Positions 1 through 5,701 of a stretch of 7,049 nucleotides of DNA are shown piece by piece. The number at the start of each line of letters is the position of its first letter. Position 1 is the stretch's first letter. Position numbers and translations under genes: made by a program. Source of the stretch: Gemmatimonadales bacterium (GTDB taxonomy: Bacteria > Gemmatimonadota > Gemmatimonadetes > Gemmatimonadales > GWC2-71-9); assembly GCA_013003805.1 (NCBI GenBank), contig JABDII010000139.1, positions 1-7,049 on the forward strand. Direction: 5' to 3'. The notes under the pieces were generated by a model. The model did no database searches. It was not told the origin of the DNA and saw nothing but the letters and a program-made list of their open reading frames with translations.

Positions 1-65
1 TGAACTAGCGAATACAGATCCTGGGGACGCCTGAGCGATCCCCCCTGAGAACGAGGAGTCGATCG

Positions 66-809
66 ATGAGACAAAGAGTTGGTATGTGGTGTCTGATGCT
101 GGTTCTCGTCGCCGCTGCGGTGCCGACGGTGGCGGGGGCCCAGGACGATGCCCCGCCCCCGGTCCAGTTCACCGGCGATCTCGGCTTCGTCAATACGGCC
201 GGCAATAGCGAGGTGACGACGTTGAACCTCGGAGAGAAGCTCACCTACAGCACGGCAGGCTGGGTGCTGGGCGAATTTTTCAACGTGATCTACGGCGAAA
301 CGGATGGCGAGGAAAGCACCAGCCTTTGGAAGGCGGGGGTCCGGGTCGACCGTGAGATCACGCCCCGCCTGGGTGCCTTCGGACTCGCTGGGTGGGAGCG
401 GAACAAGTTTGCCGGCATTTCCCGTCGCTTTGAGGAAGCCCTCGGGTTGGCGTACAAAGTCCTGACCGGAGAAAAGAGCCTGCTCGATTTCGAGGCGGGC
501 GTCTCGCTGAACCAGCAGCGATCGACCCTGATCGGTGTCGCCGACGACAATTTCGTGGCGGGCCGTGCGGCTGGAATGTACCGGTACAACTTTTCCGAGT
601 CGGCCTTCCTGACACAGCTCCTTGAGTTCCTGCCGAATCTGGAGGAGTCGGATGACTATCGGGTCAACAGTGAGACTGCTCTGGTCGCGGCGCTGTCGAA
701 GCAGATCGCACTCAAGTTGGGCTACGTCGTGCGTTACGACAATTTGCCGGAGCCTGGGTTCAAGGAGACCGATCGTCTGTTCACCAGCGGGATTCAGGTG
801 AACTTCTGA
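66..809 (+). CDS. DUF481 family outer-membrane beta-barrel protein (YdiY-like)
   Basis: This 247-residue protein is predicted to be exported and inserted in the outer membrane. Residues 1-25 form a Sec signal peptide: basic start, hydrophobic core about 8-19, and an AGA|Q cleavage site after residue 25. The mature start carries the typical DUF481 motif G-F-V-N-T-A-G-N-S-E (residues 40-49), followed by alternating amphipathic strands, and the chain ends in Gln-Val-Asn-Phe, the terminal aromatic expected of an outer-membrane barrel. Length fits the family (about 230-260). The ATG at 66 is supported by GGAG at 55-58, seven bases upstream. Family members include Escherichia coli YdiY, often labelled salt-induced outer-membrane protein; the molecular function is not established. 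The next gene starts 64 bases downstream with no clear terminator between. Family assignment is firm; the role is unknown. Confidence 0.9.
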   Translation: MRQRVGMWCLMLVLVAAAVPTVAGAQDDAPPPVQFTGDLGFVNTAGNSEVTTLNLGEKLTYSTAGWVLGEFFNVIYGETDGEESTSLWKAGVRVDREITPRLGAFGLAGWERNKFAGISRRFEEALGLAYKVLTGEKSLLDFEAGVSLNQQRSTLIGVADDNFVAGRAAGMYRYNFSESAFLTQLLEFLPNLEESDDYRVNSETALVAALSKQIALKLGYVVRYDNLPEPGFKETDRLFTSGIQVNF

Positions 810-858
810 GTCGGCTCTGCGGGGTGGGGACGCGAGGGTGTGAGTTGGGTTTAAGGAG

Positions 859-865
859 AAGGAGG
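859..865 (+). promoter_or_regulatory. Perfect Shine-Dalgarno for the DUF4332 gene
   Basis: AAGGAGG lies at 859-865, eight bases before the GTG at 874. It is the strongest ribosome site in the window and fixes a GTG start for the downstream gene. A second purine block (AAGGAG, 853-858) directly precedes it. Confidence 0.75.
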
Positions 866-873
866 TTGGTGAA

Positions 874-1278
874 GTGGCCAGTCTAGCAACGGTTAACGGT
901 GTCGGTCCAATGGGTGCCCAGAAGCTACGGGCCGCTGGAATTCGGACCACGCATTCGCTTCTCGGCAAGGGAGCCACGCGGCAGGGCCGCAAGGAAATTT
1001 CGGAACAGAGCGGGCTCACAGAAGCCCAGGTGTTGCAGCTGGTCAATCATGCCGATCTCTTCCGCATTCGCGGGGTAGGTCGAGAATATGTAGAGTTGCT
1101 CGAGGCTGCTGGAATCGCCACGGTGGTTGATCTGTCCCTACGCGCCGCGGAAAGTCTGCACCAGAAGCTTGTGAAGGTCAACCAAAAGAGAAGGTTGGTG
1201 CGCAAGGTCCCGACCTTGACCCAAGTCCGGATCTGGGTTGCGTCGGCCAAACAGCTGCCACGGGCGGTGAAGTACTAG
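874..1278 (+). CDS. DUF4332 domain protein with paired helix-hairpin-helix motifs
   Basis: This 134-residue protein, probably cytosolic, has no signal peptide or membrane segment. It contains two helix-hairpin-helix-like units: G-V-G-P-M-G-A-Q-K-L-R-A-A-G-I at residues 9-23 and G-V-G-R-E-Y-V-E-L-L-E-A-A-G-I at 67-81. They are separated by a helical stretch including S-G-L-T-E-A-Q-V-L-Q-L-V. This two-HhH layout and length are those of DUF4332 proteins. HhH motifs usually bind the DNA backbone non-specifically, so a nucleic-acid role is plausible, but no DUF4332 function is established to my knowledge. The C-terminus (about 95-134) is basic. The GTG start at 874 is set by a perfect Shine-Dalgarno at 859-865. 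It is followed by a hairpin at 1309-1344 that may mark the transcript end. The family call is confident; the activity is unknown. Confidence 0.9.
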   Translation: MASLATVNGVGPMGAQKLRAAGIRTTHSLLGKGATRQGRKEISEQSGLTEAQVLQLVNHADLFRIRGVGREYVELLEAAGIATVVDLSLRAAESLHQKLVKVNQKRRLVRKVPTLTQVRIWVASAKQLPRAVKY

Positions 1279-1308
1279 CGGTCCCACAGAGGTGCACGGT
1301 ATTCTTGG

Positions 1309-1344
1309 TGACCCCAGGAGCGACGTGCGTGCCACCTGGGGTCA
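1309..1344 (+). other. 10-bp perfect inverted repeat (hairpin), possible terminator or leader structure
   Basis: TGACCCCAGG at 1309-1318 is the exact reverse complement of CCTGGGGTCA at 1335-1344, with a 16-base loop. It lies between the DUF4332 stop (1278) and the likely start of the TrpF-like gene (1388 or 1397). There is no T-run after either arm, so it is not a classical intrinsic terminator. It could be a Rho-type or bidirectional end, an mRNA-stability stem, or an operator. It also argues against starting the TrpF-like protein at the GTG at 1292, since that would make the repeat coding. Confidence 0.5.
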
Positions 1345-1387
1345 AGCGTTCCGCGGCTGGAGGGTGAGCAACATCGCCAAGTCAGAC

Positions 1388-2077
1388 ATGGGAAGGATGA
1401 GAGCGACGTCCGGATTTGCGCCACCTCGGGTCAAGATTTGCTGCATCGCGAGTCGCGCCGAGGCGCAAATGGCAATGGAACACGGCGCGCAGGCACTCGG
1501 ACTCGTCTCTGCCATGCCCAGCGGCCCCGGGGTGATTGATGAGCGAACGATTGCCGAGATCGCGTCAGAAGTGCCGCCGCCCATCGGCACGTTCCTCTTG
1601 ACATCAGAAACGGAAGCGGGTGTACTCGCGGCCCAGCAGCGACGCTGTCGCACCAACACCCTCCAGCTGTGTGATCGAGTGTCGATCGAGGCGCTGGCCG
1701 AACTTAGGATCATGTTGCCGGGCATCAGGATCGTCCAAGTCGTCCACATCACTGGGCCGGCCGCCGTTGAGGAAGCGCTGAAGGCCTCGTCCCACGTCGA
1801 TGCTCTTCTGCTCGATTCCGGCCGCCCCGACGCGGCGGTCCGGGAACTCGGCGGGACTGGCCGGGTCCATGATTGGGAATTGAGTCGGGAGATCCGTGAT
1901 CGGGCCCCGGTCCCGATCTTTCTGGCCGGCGGACTTGAGCCTCAGAATGTAGGTGAGGCGATTCGAGCCGTGCGACCGTTCGGAATCGATGTGTGCTCTG
2001 GCGTGCGCACCGGCGGACGGTTGGACCAGGAGAAACTCACCGCGTTCTGTGGGGCGGTTGCGCGAGCCGGTCCTTGA
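1388..2077 (+). CDS. trpF: TrpF-like (phosphoribosylanthranilate isomerase family) TIM-barrel protein
   Basis: The TrpF family isomerises N-(5'-phosphoribosyl)anthranilate in tryptophan synthesis in the cytosol. Numbering from the ATG at 1388, visible family marks are beta-1 V-K-I-C at 15-18 with the expected catalytic Cys18, the late catalytic acid Asp143 in L-L-L-D (codon 1814-1816), then G-G-T-G-R and D-W. These are followed by the phosphate-binding L-A-G-G-L-E-P-Q-N-V and the closing G-I-D-V-C-S-G-V-R. Departures are KICC for KICG, S-G-P-G-V for the usual S-P-R-Y-V, and L-Q-L-C-D where Q-L-H-G is usual. The frame is open from GTG 1292 (261 aa), but that adds an unrelated leader over the hairpin; GTG 1364, ATG 1388 and ATG 1397 are alternatives, and none has a well-placed Shine-Dalgarno. 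No other trp gene is nearby, so it may be a paralogue with altered function. Confidence 0.8.
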   Translation: MGRMRATSGFAPPRVKICCIASRAEAQMAMEHGAQALGLVSAMPSGPGVIDERTIAEIASEVPPPIGTFLLTSETEAGVLAAQQRRCRTNTLQLCDRVSIEALAELRIMLPGIRIVQVVHITGPAAVEEALKASSHVDALLLDSGRPDAAVRELGGTGRVHDWELSREIRDRAPVPIFLAGGLEPQNVGEAIRAVRPFGIDVCSGVRTGGRLDQEKLTAFCGAVARAGP

Positions 2078-2125
2078 TGCGCTATGTTACATCCTTCTCG
2101 TCGCTACGACGTTCGATCTTTTCCC

Positions 2126-2129
2126 GGAG
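2126..2129 (+). promoter_or_regulatory. Shine-Dalgarno fixing the DUF411 start
   Basis: GGAG at 2126-2129 stands seven bases before the ATG at 2137. The same frame is open upstream to an ATG at 1993, but that extension would overlap the TrpF-like gene, lacks such a site, and would put 48 extra residues before the membrane anchor. The 2137 start is therefore preferred. Confidence 0.65.
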
Positions 2130-2136
2130 TACCGCC

Positions 2137-2613
2137 ATGAATCCCGCCTCTCGCAAGACCGCAATGATCGGGGCCCTTCTGGTGCTGGCTATCGGGGTCA
2201 GCGCATCGGTGGCTATCGTTCAACGTCCCGCTCCGTCCGGGCCCGCCATCATGGTCTATAAGACCGCAACGTGTGGCTGCTGCTCGAAATGGATCGAGCA
2301 CCTGAAGGACCACGGTTTCACGGTAACGGCCGAAGACGTGACGCAGAAAGAGCTGATCTTGCTCAAGCGGGATGCGGGAGTCCCCCAAGAGCTTGGGTCC
2401 TGCCACACGGCTATCGTAGACGGATACGCGATCGAGGGGCACGTCCCTGCCGACGTTATCCTAGGTTTCTTGGAGGAGCATCCCAAGGCCGTCGGGCTTG
2501 CCGTGCCGGGCATGCCCCTGGGCTCCCCGGGAATGCCGTCCGACGTGAAGGAGCCCTACGACGTCCTCCAATTCAACGCCTCCGGGGAGACGAAGGTCTA
2601 TACCAGCCACTGA
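2137..2613 (+). CDS. Membrane-anchored DUF411 metal-binding protein
   Basis: This 158-residue protein has an N-terminal hydrophobic helix (about 9-28, after a short basic stretch), so the rest should sit outside the inner membrane, either anchored or released. The DUF411 core follows: T-C-G-C-C-S-K-W at 45-52 (Cys46, Cys48, Cys49), G-V-P at 81-83, and S-C-H-T-A-I-V-D-G-Y at 88-97 (Cys89, His90). I-E-G-H-V-P-A is at 99-105 (His102), and G-L-A-V-P-G-M-P-L-G-S-P-G-M-P comes near the end. These Cys/His residues are the family's presumed soft-metal ligands. DUF411 genes are often found in copper or heavy-metal resistance loci, but the exact biochemistry is unsettled. The MerT-family gene starts 118 bases downstream, which suggests an extracytoplasmic metal carrier or buffer feeding that transporter. 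The family is certain; the metal (Hg or Cu) is inferred. Confidence 0.92.
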   Translation: MNPASRKTAMIGALLVLAIGVSASVAIVQRPAPSGPAIMVYKTATCGCCSKWIEHLKDHGFTVTAEDVTQKELILLKRDAGVPQELGSCHTAIVDGYAIEGHVPADVILGFLEEHPKAVGLAVPGMPLGSPGMPSDVKEPYDVLQFNASGETKVYTSH

Positions 2614-2676
2614 GTACCATGCGGGGGCGTGATCGGGATCCTGCAGCACCAAACCGGCGTTTGAGCTATGGAGTTC

Positions 2677-2702
2677 CCGGCAGCCCCCCACGGGGCCGCC
2701 GG
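2677..2702 (+). other. GC-rich hairpin upstream of the MerT-family gene
   Basis: CCGGCAGCCCC (2677-2687) pairs with GGGGCCGCCGG (2692-2702) through eleven positions with a single A-C mismatch, around a CCAC tetraloop. No T-run follows, so it is not a standard intrinsic terminator. It lies in the 118-base gap after the DUF411 gene, 18 bases before the Shine-Dalgarno of the transporter gene. It could be an attenuator, a processing or stability element separating the two cistrons, or an incidental GC-rich fold. Confidence 0.5.
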
Positions 2703-2720
2703 CTCGGATTCGCGTAACTC

Positions 2721-2734
2721 GGAGGGTGCCGTTG
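2721..2734 (+). promoter_or_regulatory. Shine-Dalgarno pointing to a TTG start for the MerT-family gene
   Basis: GGAGG at 2721-2725 abuts a GTG codon at 2726, leaving no spacer. The in-frame TTG at 2732 has a six-base spacer from the same GGAGG. The next in-frame GTG (2744) is too far at eighteen bases. Spacing therefore favours TTG 2732, which removes only two residues from the protein. Confidence 0.5.
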
Positions 2735-3067
2735 GGGAAGATCGTGTTCTCGGCCGTAGGCAGCGTCAGCGCCGCCTTCATGTCCATGCTCTGCTGCTCC
2801 GGCCCGTTGTTTCTCGCTGCCGCGGGGCTCTCAGGGGCGGGCCTCGCGGCATCATTTCGTCCGTTTCGCCCACTCTTCATCGCGGGCATGGCCGTCTCGC
2901 TCTGGCTCGGCTTCACGCTTCTGGACCAGGAAAACCGCGCGTGCGAGACCGGCAAACCGTGCGCCGATCCCAAGAGTCGCCGCCGCATGCGCAGGCTGCT
3001 CGTGCTGGCGACCCTGGTCTCCCTCGTGTTCGCGACTTCGCCCATCTGGGCGCCGTGGGTGGTCTAA
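2732..3067 (+). CDS. merT: MerT-family mercuric ion transporter
   Basis: This is a 111-residue inner-membrane protein (113 if the GTG at 2726 is used). MerT imports Hg(II) from the periplasm by passing it between cysteine pairs. Three hydrophobic segments are visible: about 4-36, 46-65 and 88-108. The first holds the vicinal pair Cys21-Cys22. The second pair, Cys71 and Cys77, lies in a loop before the third helix with the same five-residue gap as in transposon MerT (Cys76/Cys82 there, from memory). Also typical are L-S-G-A near 33-36 and F-R-P-L-F-I-A-G at 45-52. Length is close to the usual ~116. No merR, merP, merA or merC lies in the window. Upstream is an exported DUF411 protein and downstream a YtxJ protein, so the transported ion could be Hg(II) or another thiophilic metal. 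Family call is good; substrate is inferred. Confidence 0.87.
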   Translation: MGKIVFSAVGSVSAAFMSMLCCSGPLFLAAAGLSGAGLAASFRPFRPLFIAGMAVSLWLGFTLLDQENRACETGKPCADPKSRRRMRRLLVLATLVSLVFATSPIWAPWVV

Positions 3068-3136
3068 CCAATCCAGACGCCCGGCGTTCCACACCGGAGA
3101 GAGTCAGCTCGAGCCATACGTTCCTGGAGCAGATCA

Positions 3137-3481
3137 GTGGTTGACGCGCCGCTATCGGTTCTTGACACTGAAGAGGATCTCGCGCGGGCGCTGACCGCCG
3201 ACGCCGCCGTACTCTACAAGCACTGCCCCATATGCGCATTTTCGGCCCTGGCGTTGCGGCAGGTGCGTCGCTTTGCCCAGGCGCATCCCGACGTTCCGGT
3301 CTATGTGGTCGATGTGGTGAGCCAGCGCGTGCTTTCCGATCAGATTGAATCCACCTTGCGCGTCCGTCACCAATCGCCCCAGGCCATTGTCCTTGGTCGT
3401 GGGGAGGTGGTGTGGAATGCGTCTCATCTTGGTATCACGACCCGTCGTTTAGCTCGCCAGGCCGTCTCCAACCATGACTAG
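3137..3481 (+). CDS. ytxJ: YtxJ / bacilliredoxin-like thioredoxin-fold protein with a CPIC motif
   Basis: This 114-residue cytosolic thioredoxin-fold protein belongs to the YtxJ (BrxC, monothiol bacilliredoxin) family, which reverses bacillithiol mixed disulfides on proteins. Family marks are V-L-Y-K-H at 25-29, V-Y-V-V-D-V at 55-60, R-V-L-S at 64-67, H-Q-S-P-Q with cis-Pro81 at 78-82, and G-E-V-V-W-N-A-S-H-L-G-I-T starting at 89. The active site reads K-H-C-P-I-C-A-F-S (28-36). Without gaps, Cys33 aligns with the single YtxJ cysteine (C-x-x-S to Ser36), and Cys30 is an added partner making C-x-x-C. The GTG start at 3137 is backed by GGAG at 3126-3129, seven bases upstream. The gene follows the MerT-family gene by 69 bases and overlaps the next gene by 8. 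This implies a bacillithiol-making host. Family is firm; a dithiol mechanism is inferred. Confidence 0.88.
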   Translation: MVDAPLSVLDTEEDLARALTADAAVLYKHCPICAFSALALRQVRRFAQAHPDVPVYVVDVVSQRVLSDQIESTLRVRHQSPQAIVLGRGEVVWNASHLGITTRRLARQAVSNHD

Positions 3482-4052
3482 CCGTCGCCGGCAGTTGCTC
3501 CCCTGGCTTAGCGCCGTGATTCTCGGCGTCGCGGTGCTACACTCCTCGCGAGCCGAGGCGCAAGCCTCGATGAGCGTGCTCTCTGCCGGCCTCGAGCTGC
3601 AGGGGTATCCTGCTGGAGTCATTGTTGCCGGGCGTGCCTCCCTCGCTGTCTCGGCGGCCGACGCCATCGTGGTGTACCTTGGGTACAACGCAACAGACCG
3701 GGGAGACTTTGGGGAGCACGACGACGAAGAGGGTGGCGGGGTCGGGTTTGGTGCTGCCATTCGTCACTCCTTCGGTGCCGGCGGTGGTGGCTGGCATGTC
3801 GGTGTTCGGACCGATCTCTGGTTCCTCGATATTGACTGGAGCGATGGCGGCGGAACTCGAGTCGGGATGACCGACGTCACCGTGCTTCAGCCTACGGCAC
3901 GGGCGGGATACGCCTGGCTCCTCTCCGGGAAACGGCTGCGATTAGACGCCACTGTGGCCCTGGGGGCTGAAATCAACATTCGAACCGAAGGAGAAGACGT
4001 CGGCGAGGGCCTGATCCTTCTGGGCGGCATCGGGCTCTCGTACCGCTTCTAA
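3474..4052 (+). CDS. Predicted outer-membrane beta-barrel protein, unassigned family
   Basis: I do not recognise a named family in this 192-residue protein. Residues 1-29 look like a signal peptide: basic T-S-R-R-R start, hydrophobic core about 8-22, and AEA|Q cleavage after 29. The remainder is rich in Gly and alternates polar and hydrophobic residues in short strands. It ends in G-I-G-L-S-Y-R-F, a strong C-terminal aromatic signature for outer-membrane barrels. An acidic, Gly-rich loop at about 76-90 (D-R-G-D-F-G-E-H-D-D-E-E) could be a surface loop or bind cations. By length this would be a small barrel of perhaps eight strands. The ATG sits inside the ytxJ stop region (ATGACTAG, 8-base overlap) and has no clear Shine-Dalgarno, so translation is probably coupled. 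The deacylase follows two bases later. Export and barrel fold are likely; function is unknown. Confidence 0.65.
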   Translation: MTSRRRQLLPWLSAVILGVAVLHSSRAEAQASMSVLSAGLELQGYPAGVIVAGRASLAVSAADAIVVYLGYNATDRGDFGEHDDEEGGGVGFGAAIRHSFGAGGGGWHVGVRTDLWFLDIDWSDGGGTRVGMTDVTVLQPTARAGYAWLLSGKRLRLDATVALGAEINIRTEGEDVGEGLILLGGIGLSYRF

Positions 4053-4057
4053 CGATG
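4050..4057 (+). promoter_or_regulatory. TAA-CG-ATG reinitiation junction
   Basis: The stop of the small barrel protein (TAA, 4050-4052) and the start of the deacylase (ATG, 4055-4057) are two bases apart, with no purine-rich ribosome site before the ATG. Together with the ATGACTAG overlap at 3474-3481, this indicates that three consecutive cistrons are translated in a coupled way from one message. Confidence 0.5.
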
Positions 4058-5689
4058 ATCAGTCGTCGTGTGTTCGTGGGACGAACAGCCGCAGCTGCGA
4101 CTCTACTGGCCTGGCGTTCATCCGAGCCGGCTGCCTCCGTGGTGGTGCGCGGTGGGACAGTCTACGACGGGACGGGCGCACCACCGATTCGGGCCGACGT
4201 GACGGTCGAAGGGGATCGGATCACGAGAGTGGAGCGTGATCTTTCCGGAGTCGAAGGCAGCGTAATCGACGCACGCGGTCTCGCAGTCGCTCCCGGGTTC
4301 ATCGACGTCCACTCACACTCGGATCTCGAGTTGTTGGTGGAGCCCAAGGCCCACAGCAAGATCCGCCAAGGCGTGACCACCGAGATCATCGGGCAGGATG
4401 GCGGGTCGCTAGGACCATGGCGCGACGGCCAGCCGCGCGACGACGATCGCCCCCCCGATGTGACTGCCTTCTTCCGCCTGCTTTCCGATCGTGGATGCGC
4501 GGTCAACGTGTCGAGCATGATCGGGGCCGGCACGGTGCGGCATGTCGTGATCGGCGATAGTGATCGGCCCGCCTCGGCCGACGAACTGGATCGGATGGTG
4601 GCGCTGGTTGCGGACGCGGTCCGTCACGGCGCGTGCGGGTTGTCGAGTGGGCTCGAGTATGTCCCTGGTGGGTTCGCCGATCTCAATGAACTCGTTACCC
4701 TCGCCGGAGCGCTCACCGGCTCGGGACTGCCGTATGCGAGCCATATCCGGAATGAAGACGATCAACTCCTGGCCGCGGTCGAGGAGGCCCTCGCCGTTGG
4801 GTTCGGAGCAGGGGTACCCGTCCACATTTCCCACCTCAAGGCCCAGGGCCAGCGCAACTGGTGGAAGGCTCAGCCCGTGTTGGAAGCCATCGAGGCAGCG
4901 AAGGTGGGCGGGTTGGACGCGACGTTCGACCGCTATCCGTACGTTGCCTATAGCACGGGCCTTGGATCGCTCTTTCCGCTGTGGTCTCGTGATGGAGGGA
5001 CCGAGGCGTTTCTCGGCCGCCTCGCCGACCCGGGACTCGTGCCGCGCATCGAGATGGCGGTGCGGGACAAGATCGCCAAGCTCGGGTCGTGGGACGCGGT
5101 GCAGATCACCTCGACCGGCTCGGAGGACCTTGCGTGGACCCGCGGCAAGCGCCTGGGAGAACTCGCGGCAGCCCGTGCGGTCGACCCGTTCGTCCTGCTC
5201 CGCCGGATCATCATCGAGGACGAGAACCGGTCCGGGATGGTCGGGTTCGGTATGAGCGAGGCCAACACTGCTCGCATTCTGACCCATCCGCTCGGCATGA
5301 TCTGTTCTGACGGCTCCGCTCTCGCCACGAGCGGACCGCTCGGGACGGGGTCGCCCCACCCCCGGTCCTTCGGCACGTTCCCCAGAGTCTTGGGATTCTA
5401 TTGCCGCGAGCAGCGGGTGATGTCGCTCGAAGCGGCAGTCCACAAGATGTCCGGCATGCCCGCGAGCCGGGTACGGCTCCCCGGGCGCGGCCGGATTCGG
5501 CCTGGAGGGTTCGCCGACATCGTCGTATTCGATCCAGATATGGTTGCCGACCAGGCAACCTTCGAGCGTCCCCTCGCCTATCCTGTCGGGATCCGGCACG
5601 TGATGGTGAACGGAACCTTGGTGATTCGTGACGAGGAGCATACCGGGGCATTGCCCGGGCGGGTGGTCGCTCCTGCGGTGACTCCCTAA
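4055..5689 (+). CDS. N-acyl-D-amino-acid deacylase family amidohydrolase with Tat signal
   Basis: This 544-residue protein is a metal-dependent amidohydrolase of the D-aminoacylase group, which removes the acyl chain from N-acyl-D-amino acids. The N-terminus I-S-R-R-V-F-V-G (2-9) plus the Ala-rich stretch is a Tat signal, so it should be exported folded, probably to the periplasm. Then come the small beta domain (V-V-V-R-G-G-T-V-Y-D-G-T-G, 29-41), metal ligands H-S-H (His86, His88), S-H-I-R (His230), H-I-S-H (His257/His260) and catalytic Asp419 in C-S-D-G. The family C-terminal motif G-S-P-H-P-R-S-F-G-T and the closing G-x-F-A-D-I-V-V-F-D follow. Asp115 (G-Q-D-G) stands where many D-aminoacylases have a bridging Cys. 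It starts two bases after the preceding TAA with no Shine-Dalgarno, so it is probably coupled. Family is firm; the acyl and amino-acid substrates are not predictable. Confidence 0.92.
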   Translation: MISRRVFVGRTAAAATLLAWRSSEPAASVVVRGGTVYDGTGAPPIRADVTVEGDRITRVERDLSGVEGSVIDARGLAVAPGFIDVHSHSDLELLVEPKAHSKIRQGVTTEIIGQDGGSLGPWRDGQPRDDDRPPDVTAFFRLLSDRGCAVNVSSMIGAGTVRHVVIGDSDRPASADELDRMVALVADAVRHGACGLSSGLEYVPGGFADLNELVTLAGALTGSGLPYASHIRNEDDQLLAAVEEALAVGFGAGVPVHISHLKAQGQRNWWKAQPVLEAIEAAKVGGLDATFDRYPYVAYSTGLGSLFPLWSRDGGTEAFLGRLADPGLVPRIEMAVRDKIAKLGSWDAVQITSTGSEDLAWTRGKRLGELAAARAVDPFVLLRRIIIEDENRSGMVGFGMSEANTARILTHPLGMICSDGSALATSGPLGTGSPHPRSFGTFPRVLGFYCREQRVMSLEAAVHKMSGMPASRVRLPGRGRIRPGGFADIVVFDPDMVADQATFERPLAYPVGIRHVMVNGTLVIRDEEHTGALPGRVVAPAVTP

Positions 5690-5701
5690 GGACGCAGTGC
5701 C

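Noticed and set aside
23..44. Weak stem (GGGGA/TCCCC) upstream of the DUF481 gene
   Set aside because: Only five base pairs in a GC-rich leader, easily due to chance, with no supporting motif.
1388..2077. Part of a tryptophan biosynthesis operon
   Set aside because: Neighbours on both sides are unrelated (DUF4332 and DUF411), and no trpA, trpB, trpC or trpD sequence is seen.
2137..3067. A complete mer operon
   Set aside because: Only a MerT-family gene is visible. No MerR, MerP (GMTCxxC), MerA or MerB is present in any frame, so I describe only a possible soft-metal module.
2271..3144. Overlapping plus-strand frames across the DUF411 and MerT-family genes (for example 2668-3144)
   Set aside because: They are Arg/Pro-rich out-of-frame readings. 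The DUF411 and MerT frames hold the conserved cysteines and hydrophobic segments.
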